Assembly (NCBI GenBank): GCA_030770535.1
Contig: JASVEC010000011.1
Coordinates: forward strand, 124,001 to 188,000
DNA: 64,000 nucleotides
From: Batkoa obscura
Lineage: Eukaryota > Entomophthoromycota > Entomophthoromycetes > Entomophthorales > Batkoaceae
Reading direction: 5' to 3'
The notes beneath the pieces were generated by a model. The model ran no database searches. It saw only the letters and a program-made list of their open reading frames with translations, and was not told the origin of the DNA. Made by a program: the position numbers and the translations under genes. Of the stretch, positions 53,608-64,000 are shown piece by piece. The number at the start of each line of letters is the position of its first letter. The first letter of the stretch is position 1.

Positions 53608-54086
53608 AAATGATAGAAGCAAATGATTAAAAGATAGAATTTAATATTAAAATTGTTTTTTGTTAATTTTTATTTTCATTTTTATTTAAAGTTTATTATA
53701 TATGGGAATGTTTTTACTAATTGTTCTTTTTTGCCATTAGTTTAAAATTTATAAATTAATTAACAATGTAACTGTTCAAGTTTAAATATACGCTGACAAA
53801 CAATGAATTCTATAACCAATTATTCGGTCAATTATGCTGATTTGAGGTTTATTAATTTAATTTTTATTTTAAAATGAATAGTTAGTCAACACACATCCAA
53901 GCTTGAATAAAGTACTGATTAATTTAACTTCTAAATTTCTTACTTCCTACTCAACCTTCACCTGATGTTTTTGCAATATTTGCACTCTATTAAAGTTGCA
54001 AAAAAGCGAGCTTAATCTCTCAAATCCCGAAAAATTCAAAACTTTAAATTTCATTCATCAATAGAATAAAAATTCAATACTCCAAA
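53608..54086. other. Intergenic between GatA and bL34m
   Basis: 480 bp. A short stretch at about 53698-53745 (TATATGGGAATGTTTTTAC) faintly recalls a MITE end but has no partner end. Otherwise featureless. Confidence 0.35.
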
Positions 54087-54621
54087 ATGTTAACCAATCT
54101 ATTTAAAATTGCTTTCAATGGGATGAAGATGACATCTAATTTATCAATGACTAAAACGTTGATACCAACAAGAGGCTTTTTGAGTAGGTAAGTAAAGAAG
54201 TGAGAAGGAAGGTTTTTTAAAATAAGATGATTAATTGATTTTAAATTTTTAGTTCTTTATTGATCAACCGACCATTATTAGGAAGAACAAGTGTATTAGG
54301 CAATAATAACTTAGGATCAAGGTAAGCTATTTTTAATCTATTTTAATCAAGTTTTGGATTCTATATTTAAATTTCAAACTTTTATAAACAATTCTAAAAC
54401 AATAATTTTCCCTTTAAATCGAAACTAATATTTTACCCTTTTGTAGCCTCCCAACTTTTCCATTACAACAAGTGCGTACAGTTACTTATGGTAATGAATA
54501 TCAACCCAGTAATTTAAAAAGAAAACGTAAACATGGTTTTTTACATCGTATTCGTACTAAAGATGGTAGAAGGATTATTTTACGTCGTATGAAAAAAGGA
54601 CGTAAATTCTTAGCTCATTAA
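54087..54621 (+). CDS. MRPL34: Mitochondrial ribosomal protein bL34m
   Basis: Component of the mitochondrial large ribosomal subunit. Three exons give about 110 residues: a mitochondrial presequence ([20 protein letters not shown]) and the compact basic bL34 domain at the C-terminus ([19 protein letters not shown], then [13 protein letters not shown]). The KRKRxxGFxxR and GRxxLxRRxxKGRKxL pattern is diagnostic. Exon 1 ends in a GTAAGT donor near 54190; the last exon starts near 54447 ([13 protein letters not shown]). With GatA this shows that the organism has translating mitochondria. Confidence 0.93.
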
Positions 54622-55080
54622 AAAAATAGAATAATGGAATTGGGTAGTGCTTAGTTTATGTTTTTGTTTATTTTTTCATAAGTTAATGTAAAATGCGAAA
54701 GTTTGGCTTTTATTAATATTTTACATTGGTCGTTGATTTATTATATAGTTTTATTGTTTTTAAAGTAATTATGAGATAGGTGTTAGTGAAAAATTAAGAA
54801 TGTATGGAATTTTAACTTACATTGTTTAAATTTTGTATATAAAAATGCTATCTTAATTATTTACGTTAGATTGAACCATGTAATAAGGATATGAGTACAT
54901 AACTTATTTTAATATTATAGTAATAGTGCTTTATATAATTTATTATTTCTTTTTCAGCAAAAACTATGAGATCTAATACATAAAATACAATTTAAACTAA
55001 TTTGATATCTCAAAATTTAAAATAAAAAACGTAATAAGATTCATTTTAAAAAAAGACATCAATTTTATTCATTTATTTGA
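54622..55080. other. Intergenic between convergent bL34m and GGT genes
   Basis: 459 bp of AT-rich sequence holding the two 3' ends. No other feature. Confidence 0.4.
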
Positions 55081-57212
55081 TTAAAACCCAGCCGCTTGAC
55101 CATCAGCTCTTGGATCTGAACCTGCCATAAGAACTCTTTTACCAGTCTTTTGATCTTTTTCTACTTGAATAATTTGACCTCTACCAAACATTTTTCTAGG
55201 ATAACCGTATAAAATAATGACTTTATGACCTAATTCTTTTAATTTATTAACTGTTTCTAAAGAAACACCAGCTTCAATATAAATTACACCATCATCTGGT
55301 GAAATACAAAATCTAGGAAAATCTAATGCTTTCTGTGGTTTAAATTGTCTTAATATTAAATTTAATAATACTTGTAAATGTCCTTGAGGTTGCATAAACC
55401 CACCCATAACACCAAAACTTAACCATAATTCTTCTCCTTTTGTAACTAATGCAGGTATAATGGTATGGTAAGGACGTTTATTAGCTTCTAATTTATTGGG
55501 ACATTTTGGATTTAATGAAAAACTAGTTCCTCGATTTTGTAATGTAAATCCACATCCTTTAGGTATTTTACCACTACCAAAACCAGCAAAATTAGACATT
55601 ATGAATGAGCATGCATTACCTTCTTTATCTACAACAGTTAAATAGACAGTATTTGATTGGTTAATTGGACTGCCTTCTTTGATATCTATTGCTGCTTTTG
55701 TTGGATTAAATAAATGACAACGTTTAAATAAATATTCTTTTGATAATAAACTTGATGCTGGTAATTTATAAAAATTTGGATCTGTAACATGATGTCTTGT
55801 ATCAGCAAATCCAATTCTTAAAGCTTCAATTAAGATATGTAAATATTCTGATGAATTAGGTTTCATTTTATTTAATTCATGAATTTTGTTTTGTTTTTCT
55901 AATTCATCAATTATACCAAGAGCTATTAATGCTGTTATACCTTGTCCATTAGGTGGACATTCATATAATTTTATTCCTTTATAATCATAATAAATAGGTT
56001 CTACTTGTTCAGATTGATGGGATGCTAAATCTTCTAAAGTCATAACACCCCCTTGAGATTGTATCAATTCCACTATTTTATTGGCTATCTCTCCTTTATA
56101 AAACCCATCTTTACCATGCTCGGCTACCTTACGATAAGTTTTTGCTAAGTTTGGCAAACTCATTATTTGACCTACTTCAGGTGCTTTACCATCAATAAGC
56201 ATTTCGTCCCAATTAGGAGAAGTTTGTTTTAAAAATTTCTCACTTGATTTCCACTAATAATAATAACAAATTAATAAATTATATTTCATTTAAATTAAAA
56301 ATTACCCCTTCACTAGTAATTTCTGAAACAGGATACCCATTTTCAGCAAGTTCAATAGCTGGCTTAAATATTTGTCCTAAACTTAATTTACTAGATCCAT
56401 AATTATCAACTGTATCTACCATAGCAGCACATGCTCCTGGTACAGTAATACTATGTGGTGAATTTCTTGGTATAATTTCAACTTTATTCCCTAAATCCTC
56501 ATGTACTTTTTCCAATGTCAGTGCTTTTGGTGATCTAATTAACAACAATAATAATAAATACTCAATTTTAATCAATTTAACAATATTTACCTTCCAGATC
56601 CATTTAAAGCATAAACTTTTTTATCTTTAGCTGAATAAAATAAACAAAAAGCATCACCACCAATGCCTGTTGAGCAAGGTTCTATTTTAAATAATGGAAA
56701 TCAAAATGTTAATGAAAAAATTAAATAATTAAATAAAATGGAAAATTACCAGTGACATTTAAAGCAGCAGCTGATTATTATAAATACAAAAGCTAATAAA
56801 TTGTTGTTTTTGAGTATAAATTAAATCAAAACTACCTGTAGCTACAGCAGCATCCTATAAAAGAATCTCATTAAAATTTCTTGTCATTTTAAAATCACAA
56901 AAGCTTACTGCTGCATTACCCCCTAATTTTAATATTTCTAGTCCAGCTTGAGTAGCCAAAGGTTGACTTGATTTTAAAAAAATTTAAATTTAAATTTAAA
57001 TATAAAAACTCTTATTAACGAAATATAAAAATCAATTCTCACCTTGAACTAACCATGCCATTTGTACTGAATACATCAGAACGCCTTGAATTAAAAGGTA
57101 ATAATTGATCTAAATCTGGTACTGAGATGGGGATTTCATCAGGATTATAATGTTTAGGAATTTGTTCTTCATCTTCTTGTTGTTGTCTTAAAGTGGAAGT
57201 TGGACTTGTCAT
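55081..57212 (-). CDS. Gamma-glutamyltranspeptidase family (intracellular, YwrD-like)
   Basis: N-terminal nucleophile hydrolase of the gamma-glutamyltranspeptidase family. It starts [12 protein letters not shown] at 57212 without signal peptide or membrane anchor, unlike classic surface GGT, so it is probably cytosolic. Order of motifs: [62 protein letters not shown], then [18 protein letters not shown], in which the Thr after Asn is the expected self-cleaving nucleophile, [18 protein letters not shown], and the C-terminal GRGQIIQV and [14 protein letters not shown]. About 590 residues in seven or so exons. The SNTVY..VDxEGNA..F form is typical of the YwrD-type branch. Confidence 0.9.
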
Positions 57213-57721
57213 TGTTTTGATTGTTTATTTCCTTTTTTCTTTTTTATAAAATGATTATAAGATGTTTAAGTGCCTTTATATACATTTTCGACCTGCTTAG
57301 TATCCCTGATGATTCACTTATAAGCTATATTGAGGAACAAATGATATAATTCAAATCATGAGTTCGGATTTTTATAACACAATGTAAGGTTGAATCAATC
57401 GCTTTAAATAAAATTATTTGTTTAGTTTTATTTTTTAATAATAACTATAACAATTGTAAAGTCACATTTCAATAAAAATAATTAAAAAAGTAGTCATTTT
57501 TTATATAATAAAAGGAATTCAATTGTTAAACTCATACTCAATAAAACAGTCCAAGTGTTCAATTTTCTTTAGAATAGAATATATTTAAAATATAATAAGT
57601 AAACTTGATAAGTTGGGTTATACAACCTACTATCATCTCATAAAAACTAATATTACAAAAAAAGTACAAATTAAACTTCAAAGAAATAAAACTTAAGTTA
57701 ATTTCTAATTAATATATTTTT
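57213..57721. other. Intergenic between GGT and PHO88
   Basis: 509 bp containing the GGT promoter and the PHO88 3' end. No other feature. Confidence 0.4.
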
Positions 57722-58652
57722 TTAAGATGAAGAGGATGCAGTGTTCTTATTCTTCTTAGTCTTATTTTTTTTATCACTAGTACTATTATTATTAACCTCC
57801 ACCTCTTCATCAGAAGGAAGCTCCACAACACCAGAAGGTTGAAGAGCAGGTTGTTCATCTGCTGATTGATTCATATTAGGCATATTAAAAAAAGAAGCAG
57901 CTACCCAAGGACGTTTAAGAGCACCAGTTGGCTCTGATCCGAAAATATGAACTTTAGAAAGATTGGATTCTAATAAAGTTTTCACTGAAAGAATACTTTG
58001 TAAAAATAATGGTTGAACATAACCTAATTTAAGATGCATAAACATTAAAATAGCTATACCAATAGCACTTGATTGTAATTGTTTTCTTAATTCTCCTAAA
58101 TCATATGCTTGAACAGTGGTTACAATTTCGGTTGGTGGTCTTTAAAAATTTAAAAATTTAAAAATTATAATAATTTAAACCAAATTAGTTATCTTACTCT
58201 TGAGACATGGGTTTTTTATCTTCATATCTAAGCTCAGTTTGATCTAAACAAGTATGTTTTAATTTTTATTCAATTATTATTAAAATTTAATTTTAAACTT
58301 ACCATTTTTAGCATTAATAGTTGCATAAATATAATATACTAAAGAAAATACAATCACTTGAGAAGTAGCATAGGCCATACGAAGGTATCTATAGTTAAAA
58401 AAATATTAAAATCTAATTGAATAATAACAAGAGTTCAACTTACTGTAAATTAGCTGGATCTTCAAGGTTTAATTTTTTAGACTATAAAAGAAGTATAAAA
58501 TAAAATTTATACGAATTATAATTAATTAATGACTTACCACTTGGACTAAAACCAATACAAGACCGATACCGAGAAACTAAAATAGAATATAAACAATCAT
58601 TTTTGTTAGTTTGATATTACAAGCTTACTTGAGAAGCAGGATTAGCGCTCAT
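57722..58652 (-). CDS. PHO88: Pho88/SND3 ER membrane targeting protein
   Basis: SRP-independent ER targeting factor (SND3), first described as a phosphate transport regulator. Exons in order: MSANPASQFLGIGLVLVLVQ; SKKLNLEDPANLQYLRMAYA + TSQVIVFSLVYYIYATI; NDQTELRYEDK; TVVQAYDLGELRKQL; FMHLKLGYVQPLFLQSILSV, LSKVHIFGSEPTGALKRPW. These follow yeast Pho88 closely (MEDPTIIMYIRILY, YDLKEI, FMHLYLKYTNPLFMQSI, LFGKPATGDLKRPF). The C-terminus is acidic then Lys/Asn-rich. About 200 residues, five or six exons. Confidence 0.9.
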
Positions 58653-59929
58653 TTTTATTTTTTATTTAATTCTTTATAAAATTTAAAAAAACTACTCTCG
58701 ACTAAATAATCTACTTTTTATAAGCTTTTTAATAAAAAATCATAATGTTCTTTCTACCAATCATTCAGCTACACTTAGAGTTTTATAATTCTATATTTGG
58801 AAATTATGGTCAAAAATAAGGTGGAGGTTAGAGTGATATGAAAGTGAATTGATTTGATGAAATGATAAATGCTATCCAATAACTAGTTTATCCTGATGGC
58901 TTCAAAGTTATTTTTTATTGGAATAAAAATTAGCATTTTTTAGATGAGTTAATTTTCAAAAGTATTATACAGTCCTACACTTAAGTAAAGAACTTGATTG
59001 AGTATTAAAAGGGTAACTAGTTTTATTATAACTCAAAAAAGAAGCATAAACAAATATTTACATAAGTTCTTTCCTTAGTATAATGATGCTATTGTTGATA
59101 ATAGATACATGTCTTCTTTTTTAAAAGTCAACTTATTTACGAGTTCTTTGTCTAAAATGTTCACCTTTACGTTTTTACTGAAATAAATGTTTCAATGCCT
59201 TCAATTTTTGTTTAATTTTAATTTAACTTTTTATTAAAACTGTTATTATTTTAATAGTTATTACAACTATTTCTGATTCATGGCACTCATTCAATATCAA
59301 TCATTATTGTTTTATATTTGAAAGAAAATAATAAATAAAAGTTTATAAATTGTTTAAAACTATTCACTTTAGTTTTCTTATAAAATTGTTCTGATTATGT
59401 ATCTAACCATTAATTTACATCAATACATACAATAATAAAAACGGATAGCCAAAGCAATTTATAAACTTTGTAAAGATTAAACTATACTAGGACACAGAAG
59501 CAAGCTGTAATAGTTTGATTCTACAGTAGAATAAAGCGAAAGTGGTAGCTAATCTTAAGCTATTGGAAAATCGTTCAAGAATATCAAGTTCAGTGTATTA
59601 TAAATTAGTGGATAGGATTGATTTTAATAACATCTGTTTTTTAAAGCTTTATAAACACAAATCTAAGTTCCTAGCTTATGTAAATGGCAAAAAGTAGTCT
59701 TTAGGGCACCAGAAGTAGTAGGCGATAAACTCAGGTATTTGATTTTAGGTAAAATAGAATATAGAAAATAAAACTCTTTTGTGTAAATGCTCAAAAAACT
59801 GAAAAAACTTTATTTTTTTGAAAGCATACTGTAAAAATATATGCTTTGATGTCATAATAAAATCAACTAAAATTCTTATTAATAAAAATAATAACAGCTG
59901 AAATGCAAGTATAAGACCAAGTAAGCATG
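58653..59929. other. Gene-free AT-rich DNA upstream of PHO88
   Basis: 1.3 kb with no coding frame. It leads into the outer part of the mirrored duplication. Confidence 0.4.
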
Positions 59930-60260
59930 CTTCACCACAGCTTGTATAGAATTGTATAATATTAACTAATGTTGGAGTTGAACTTCTTTCAATAAATTTT
60001 AAACCTCCATTATCACATACACATAAGCTTTTAGTTTCATTTAAATATGTCACAGAATTAGGAATTAATTTTTAAACCGGATGCTTTATTGTATTCGAAA
60101 GCTTTAAATACTGGCATTTCAATCTCTAAAATAGCTTTTAAAGCGCCATCATTAACAAAAGTAATACTTTATCCAACAACTTCAAGAAAAATTTCATCTA
60201 CATTTAAATATTTACCAGTTTCAAGCTTAATATTAGCGGATAATTTACATTAAGTTTAAA
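59930..60260 (-). pseudogene. Decayed coding remnant, partner of 46.41-46.75 kb
   Basis: Reverse strand reads YLNVDEIFLEVVG, ITFVNDGALKAILEIEMPV, ASGLKIN, TYLNETKSLCVCDNGGLKF and STPTLVNIIQFYTSCGEAC in shifted frames. It aligns at DNA level with 46410-46750. CxC and CxxxC spacing plus short beta-like strands suggest an extracellular protein, but I do not recognise the family. The frame stays open to 59745 on this strand. The gene is broken. Confidence 0.45.
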
Positions 60261-60286
60261 GAACATTAGCTAAAATATTTAGCTAT

Positions 60287-60390
60287 ATGGGGATGTTTTT
60301 TTTGGGTTCATTATTTTTTCCATTTTTTAAGCGCTATTTGACCGGAAAAATTGTTAGTAAAATTCTTGAACAAAAAAATACATCTCCATA
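60287..60390 (-). mobile_element. MITE copy I, with an empty site preserved at 46.4 kb
   Basis: TGGGGATGTTTTTTTTGG...AAGCGCTATTTGACCGG...ACATCTCCA, flanked by TA. The mirrored left region reads GTTATATAGCTG with no element. The filled site reads ATTATA-element-TATAGCTA on the reverse strand, so the insertion duplicated a TA. Confidence 0.85.
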
Positions 60391-60797
60391 TAATAAAAAA
60401 ATGCATAATTTAAAATATAATATCATACTTCTAACAACGTATTGCAATTACTTAATTAAACTCAATAATGATAGTTTAAAAGCTATGCCAATTTTTTTAA
60501 AACTACTTTTTATTATCAATAACTTGGTAATTAATGTTAATTTATTTACCAAAAAACTCTAAAAAGTTCATTATAAATTTCGAAACTTAGGACAGCTTTG
60601 AAGGAAAGATACATATAGTATTTTCAACCTATCACATTTATCTTAAGAAAATAGTTTTCCTCATCTTGCCCTCTAAAGCCTTATCATATTTTTTAAGTTT
60701 TTCTCGTCTTTAATAAATCATACCTTCTATCACCTTAATTTAGTCAAATAAAAATCATCTTGCTTCTATGAAGTTCAAGATTTTAAAAAACAAACTA
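60391..60797. other. Diverged mirrored DNA between MITE copies I and J
   Basis: Reverse strand of 60393-60465 (TTTAATTAAGTAATTGCAAT, then AGTATGATATTATATTTTA) aligns with 46312-46385. The remainder (about 330 bp) has no partner on the left and may be a later insertion. No gene is called. Confidence 0.5.
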
Positions 60798-60799
60798 TA

Positions 60800-60900
60800 T
60801 GAGGGTGTTTTTTTTGGCTTCATCACTTTTTCCATCTTTTAAGCGCTATTTGAGCGGAAAAATTGTTAGTAAAACTGTTAAACACAAAAATATATCCCCA
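60800..60900 (-). mobile_element. MITE copy J
   Basis: TGAGGGTGTTTTTTTTGG...AAGCGCTATTTGAGCGG...ATATCCCCA flanked by TA. Mirror partner of copy G. Confidence 0.8.
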
Positions 60901-61965
60901 TACCTTCCTTTTGGATGAGTGTTCAAAAAAACTATAAAAATTAACCAACAGTTTTCTTATAGATCTGGGTAAAAAAATTATGGAATAATATTATTGTAAT
61001 AGAATAGATTAGTTTAATGTATTTTATCATAAAAGCTACTTTTCTTGATTTTTATAGCCTGTAGACTAAATCGATTTTAATATTTAAACCAAATAGAATC
61101 TAATATACAATTATGTAAAAAATAATAAATGTAAGTGAAGTGAAATAAAATCATTAAATTTTAAATTTTAATATTAACTATTGTGAATTTAAGCCTATCT
61201 TTATTTTATAATAAGAATCTAGATTATATTCTAGTATTCTTTAAGGAAAAAAGTTTATTATACTATTCCATTATATTTATCGGATACGTGTCACTGGTAC
61301 TTAATTAGACTAACTTTATACATACAATGACTTTTACTGTGCTTTATTGGTTTTTAAATTAACCAAAGCTAAGTAACGATTAATATTTGTCGTAAAGTTT
61401 ATAATTAGAGACTCAACTATTCCCTTTACACGATCTTCAATAGTAAAAAAAATAACAACTTACTTAAAGTTTAATTTTCAACATTAATACAATATTATAG
61501 TTTATTTTCTTTAATATCATATATCAAATAGATACTCGTGTTAACTCAAGAATAGCTCATGAATTAATTTGAGTAACGTAGCCAACTAATCTTTCATGTG
61601 AACCGGAAATTGATTATACTAAAGTTCATTGAATGATTTTAAATTGAAACAAATAATACTCTCATAATGTAAGTTATTATAACTTTACAAAATATTAAAC
61701 AAACTTTATGATTGCAAATTTGATCTAGTATTATTAGGTGATAACATTGATTATAGTATCATTTATTGAACATTATCTTTTTTAATGTGTATTAATATCT
61801 TTATATTACTATTATATATTGTCAAATAATATCATAACAGCATAAAAAATAAACAGCAGTTATAATGGATAAAATTGTAATAAATAATATTTTATAACTA
61901 AAAAAATTTCAGACTTAAAGATAAATGTATATACTTTTTTAATAAATAAACTAAAAATAAAATTC

Positions 61966-62224
61966 AAAAAAACACTAAAGAACAATGTGATCATAGTAAA
62001 AATTATTATCAAAACTTAAGTTTTTTAAATATTATAGCAACAAAAATAAATATCATACCTTAATAATATAAGCAACCTTCTTGTAAACTGGGTATGTAAA
62101 CTAACTAAAGAACAATATAATCATAGTAAAAATTACTAGCTAAACTTAAGCTTTTTGAAGATTATAGTAATAAAAATAAGTATTATAAATTAATATTATA
62201 AGCAAGCTTCTTTTAATGGGTATA
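61966..62224 (+). repeat. Tandem promoter repeat, mirror of 44577-44835
   Basis: Same two diverged units in reverse complement, placed upstream of S41 copy 3. Confidence 0.65.
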
Positions 62225-62228
62225 TAAG
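62220..62228 (+). promoter_or_regulatory. TATA box of S41 gene 3
   Basis: GTATATAAG about 65-70 bp before the ATG at 62292, mirror of the element at 44573-44581. Confidence 0.55.
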
Positions 62229-62291
62229 GCAATTAAAATATATTAAAGATGTTATAAAATTATAGAACAAAACAAATATTTATTTAATACT

Positions 62292-64000
62292 ATGCAACCT
62301 AATTTTCTCTCGTTGATAACTCTATTTGCTACTTTAGTATCTGGTCAAAACAACACCAAAACTACTGATCCCTGTGCAAAGATAGCCAGCAAGTCAGTAA
62401 TTAGTTATAAAGATGTACTTGCATGTTATGATAACTTTAAGTTGACTGATAAAGTACGTGATGGTGTTTCAGATACTTTAAAAAAGATCCTTCCTTTCTA
62501 TGCTTTTATTGATATTACTAAAAGATCCCCTGATCCAAAAGTACCTAGTTATATTGATATTAAAGCTAAACTGAACAAAGTCTTATCTAAAAAATATGAT
62601 ACTGAACGTGATTTCCAAGTTTCTATTGTTAAGTTTTTCAATACTTTAGAAGATGGTCATACTGAATACACTTCCAATTGTTTCTCTAGGTTTGTTTTTA
62701 GACAACCATTTCCATTGTATTCTGAAGAAGGCAAGTGGGGAGAAGTCAAAGTAAAGATCCCTCAAGATTTACGATATAATCAACCTCTTCTTGATGCTTG
62801 GAAAGCTGCTGGTGTAGATGTATTAAGCTATGCTGGCGCTGAAGTGTTATCGATCGATGGTAAACAACCACTCGAATTTGTTGAAGAGTATGCTAAACAT
62901 TATGTTGGTACATCAAGAGATGTTAACTCTCGTATGAATTATGCACTTGCACGTTCCATTCAAAGTAATGGTCAGTGGGGTATTAGTTATGGTAGCTTTG
63001 GTTCTACTACTATTCCACCAGTTAAAGAAACTTTAAGATTTAGAATTCGTGTTGGTAATGGTGAAAAAGAAGTAGTTGTACCTTATATTGCTACTTCAAA
63101 TGTAGAAAGTCCATTTACTGATGCTAAATCTTTTTATGATAACAATTGTGCTGCAGATGATTACGATGCTCTCATAAAAGATATTTTCGGAGGAGGTAAC
63201 GGTAGGCTTCAATTATTAGAAGTGCCCAAAGTCAAAAAAATTCCAATTGAAGCACCACTTGAATCTAAAGACTCTAGATTAATTGATCCTCTTTTAACTG
63301 CTGTTGTTGATGGTACTTATATTAAAACTTACATTTTACCCGATAATGTAGGTGTTGTTCACATTTCTACCTTTTCAACATACGAAAGAGATATATGGTC
63401 AAGAGAACTTTATGATGGTTTTAAAGCACTTCAGGATGAAAAGGTAGAAAAATTGATCTTAGATTTAAGTAATAATGGTGGTGGTTATATCTGTTGGGGT
63501 TATAATGTGTTGGATTATCTCTTCCCAAATGCTGCTACTAAATTTTTTAACACTGATATGCACTATTCTCCTTTACTTGCTAAGCTTACCCAAAATTCAA
63601 CCAATGGTTTCTTTAGTCCAAAATTTTATAATCAGCCTGATGGTAAACCATTCGCTTCACAAAACGCCTTTACTAACATCAAGACCTATAACCGTGGCAA
63701 TAATAGAAACAGTCAATACACCCCACAATTTCAAGAAAAATGTGATACTAATCCATTAAGATCTTTATTAATTAATAATACTCAGCCATTTAAAACTGAA
63801 AATATTGCTTTAATTTCCAACTCCATCTGTTATTCTACTTGCACTTTATTAAGTAACGGTATGCAAGAATTCCATGATGTTAAGAGCTATGCTTTTGGCG
63901 GTCTTAAACATAAAGATGCTACTATTGGTTCCCTTGCTGGCGGTACTGTTTATTCCCTCGATAGCCTTTTAGGTAGCTTAGAATCTTCAGGATTAGATAA
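62292..64000 (+). CDS. Secreted S41/CPAF-like peptidase, copy 3 (runs off right edge)
   Basis: The frame is open from the ATG at 62292 to the window end (about 569 codons), so the gene looks whole but its last ~65 codons are outside. The signal peptide and the first ~250 residues are the same as copy 2. After FRIRVGNGEKEVVVPYIATS it follows copy 1, then has a unique block (VESPFTDAKSFYDNNCAADD, DIFGGGNGRLQLL, STYERDIWSRELYDGF), and from NGGGYICWGYNVLDYLFP onward mixes copy 1 and copy 2 features. LEDGHT and CYSTC are intact. It is intronless and presumably extracellular. Confidence 0.85.
   Translation, partial: MQPNFLSLITLFATLVSGQNNTKTTDPCAKIASKSVISYKDVLACYDNFKLTDKVRDGVSDTLKKILPFYAFIDITKRSPDPKVPSYIDIKAKLNKVLSKKYDTERDFQVSIVKFFNTLEDGHTEYTSNCFSRFVFRQPFPLYSEEGKWGEVKVKIPQDLRYNQPLLDAWKAAGVDVLSYAGAEVLSIDGKQPLEFVEEYAKHYVGTSRDVNSRMNYALARSIQSNGQWGISYGSFGSTTIPPVKETLRFRIRVGNGEKEVVVPYIATSNVESPFTDAKSFYDNNCAADDYDALIKDIFGGGNGRLQLLEVPKVKKIPIEAPLESKDSRLIDPLLTAVVDGTYIKTYILPDNVGVVHISTFSTYERDIWSRELYDGFKALQDEKVEKLILDLSNNGGGYICWGYNVLDYLFPNAATKFFNTDMHYSPLLAKLTQNSTNGFFSPKFYNQPDGKPFASQNAFTNIKTYNRGNNRNSQYTPQFQEKCDTNPLRSLLINNTQPFKTENIALISNSICYSTCTLLSNGMQEFHDVKSYAFGGLKHKDATIGSLAGGTVYSLDSLLGSLESSGLD

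Larger units (their letters stand above)
60969..63046 (+). repeat. Right arm of the near-identical inverted duplication
   Basis: Reverse complement of 43755-45832 with no indel. It contains the promoter and first ~250 codons of S41 copy 3. Identity begins abruptly at 60969; the sequence on the other side is only distantly related to its mirror partner. Confidence 0.9.

Noticed and set aside
46410-60260. Reverse-transcriptase-like strings (TYANDNTLHF, VND...ASGLKIN) suggesting a LINE
   Set aside because: Spacing between the putative YxDD and SGLKIN motifs is too short, no other RT or endonuclease blocks are present, and the mirrored remnant reads better as part of a Cys-containing non-RT protein.

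Overview
This is a nuclear window from a very AT-rich, intron-rich fungus. The gene set is fungal: a Byr4/Bfa1-type mitotic-exit regulator, Cut8/STS1, Brl1/Brr6 (a nuclear-pore biogenesis protein typical of closed mitosis), PHO88/SND3, Tlg2, Mph1/FANCM, a fungal prephenate dehydrogenase, and mitochondrial GatA and bL34m. A cytochrome-b5-fused front-end desaturase with the QIEHH box closely resembles Mortierella delta-6 enzymes, so I favour an early-diverging (zygomycete-grade) fungus; the species is not determined. Most genes carry several GT-AG introns of about 40-70 bp.

Layout. 1-14.4 kb and 22.7-39.1 kb are compact housekeeping islands: TYR1, STS1, a charged protein apparently spliced to an STN1 OB-fold, TFP11, NAA35, TLG2, BYR4; then NXT1, a Cys-rich membrane protein, a TRM140/METTL6-type methyltransferase, DCP1, BRL1, a FIST-like protein, CAB4, MPH1 and the desaturase. 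Between 22.7 and 36.6 kb the genes alternate strands, in divergent pairs with 176-300 bp between starts and convergent pairs with 68-138 bp between ends. A third island (49.5-58.7 kb) holds a homeobox gene, GatA, bL34m, a gamma-glutamyltranspeptidase and PHO88.

The islands are separated by gene-poor repeat-rich stretches (14.4-22.7, 39.1-49.5, 58.7-64 kb). These hold three intronless, secreted S41/CPAF-like peptidase genes, ten copies of a ~105-bp MITE with TA target duplications, a ~475-bp repeat with a tRNA-like head (candidate SINE), and in the MPH1-desaturase gap a different ~450-bp inverted-repeat element.

The most striking structure is a large inverted duplication. The second S41 gene and its upstream region (about 43.7-45.83 kb, minus strand) are mirrored by the third S41 gene (60.97-63.05 kb, plus strand). 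About 2.1 kb is collinear without indels and identical in every block I compared. Identity falls abruptly at 45832/60969, yet a much older mirrored homology continues inward (a shared MITE, alignable AT-rich DNA, a broken coding remnant). One side of this older layer preserves the empty site of a MITE present on the other side. I read this as an old inverted duplication whose S41 ends were recently homogenised by gene conversion, with the five genes of the third island lying between the arms. The S41 coding regions are themselves mosaics with a hypervariable central block.
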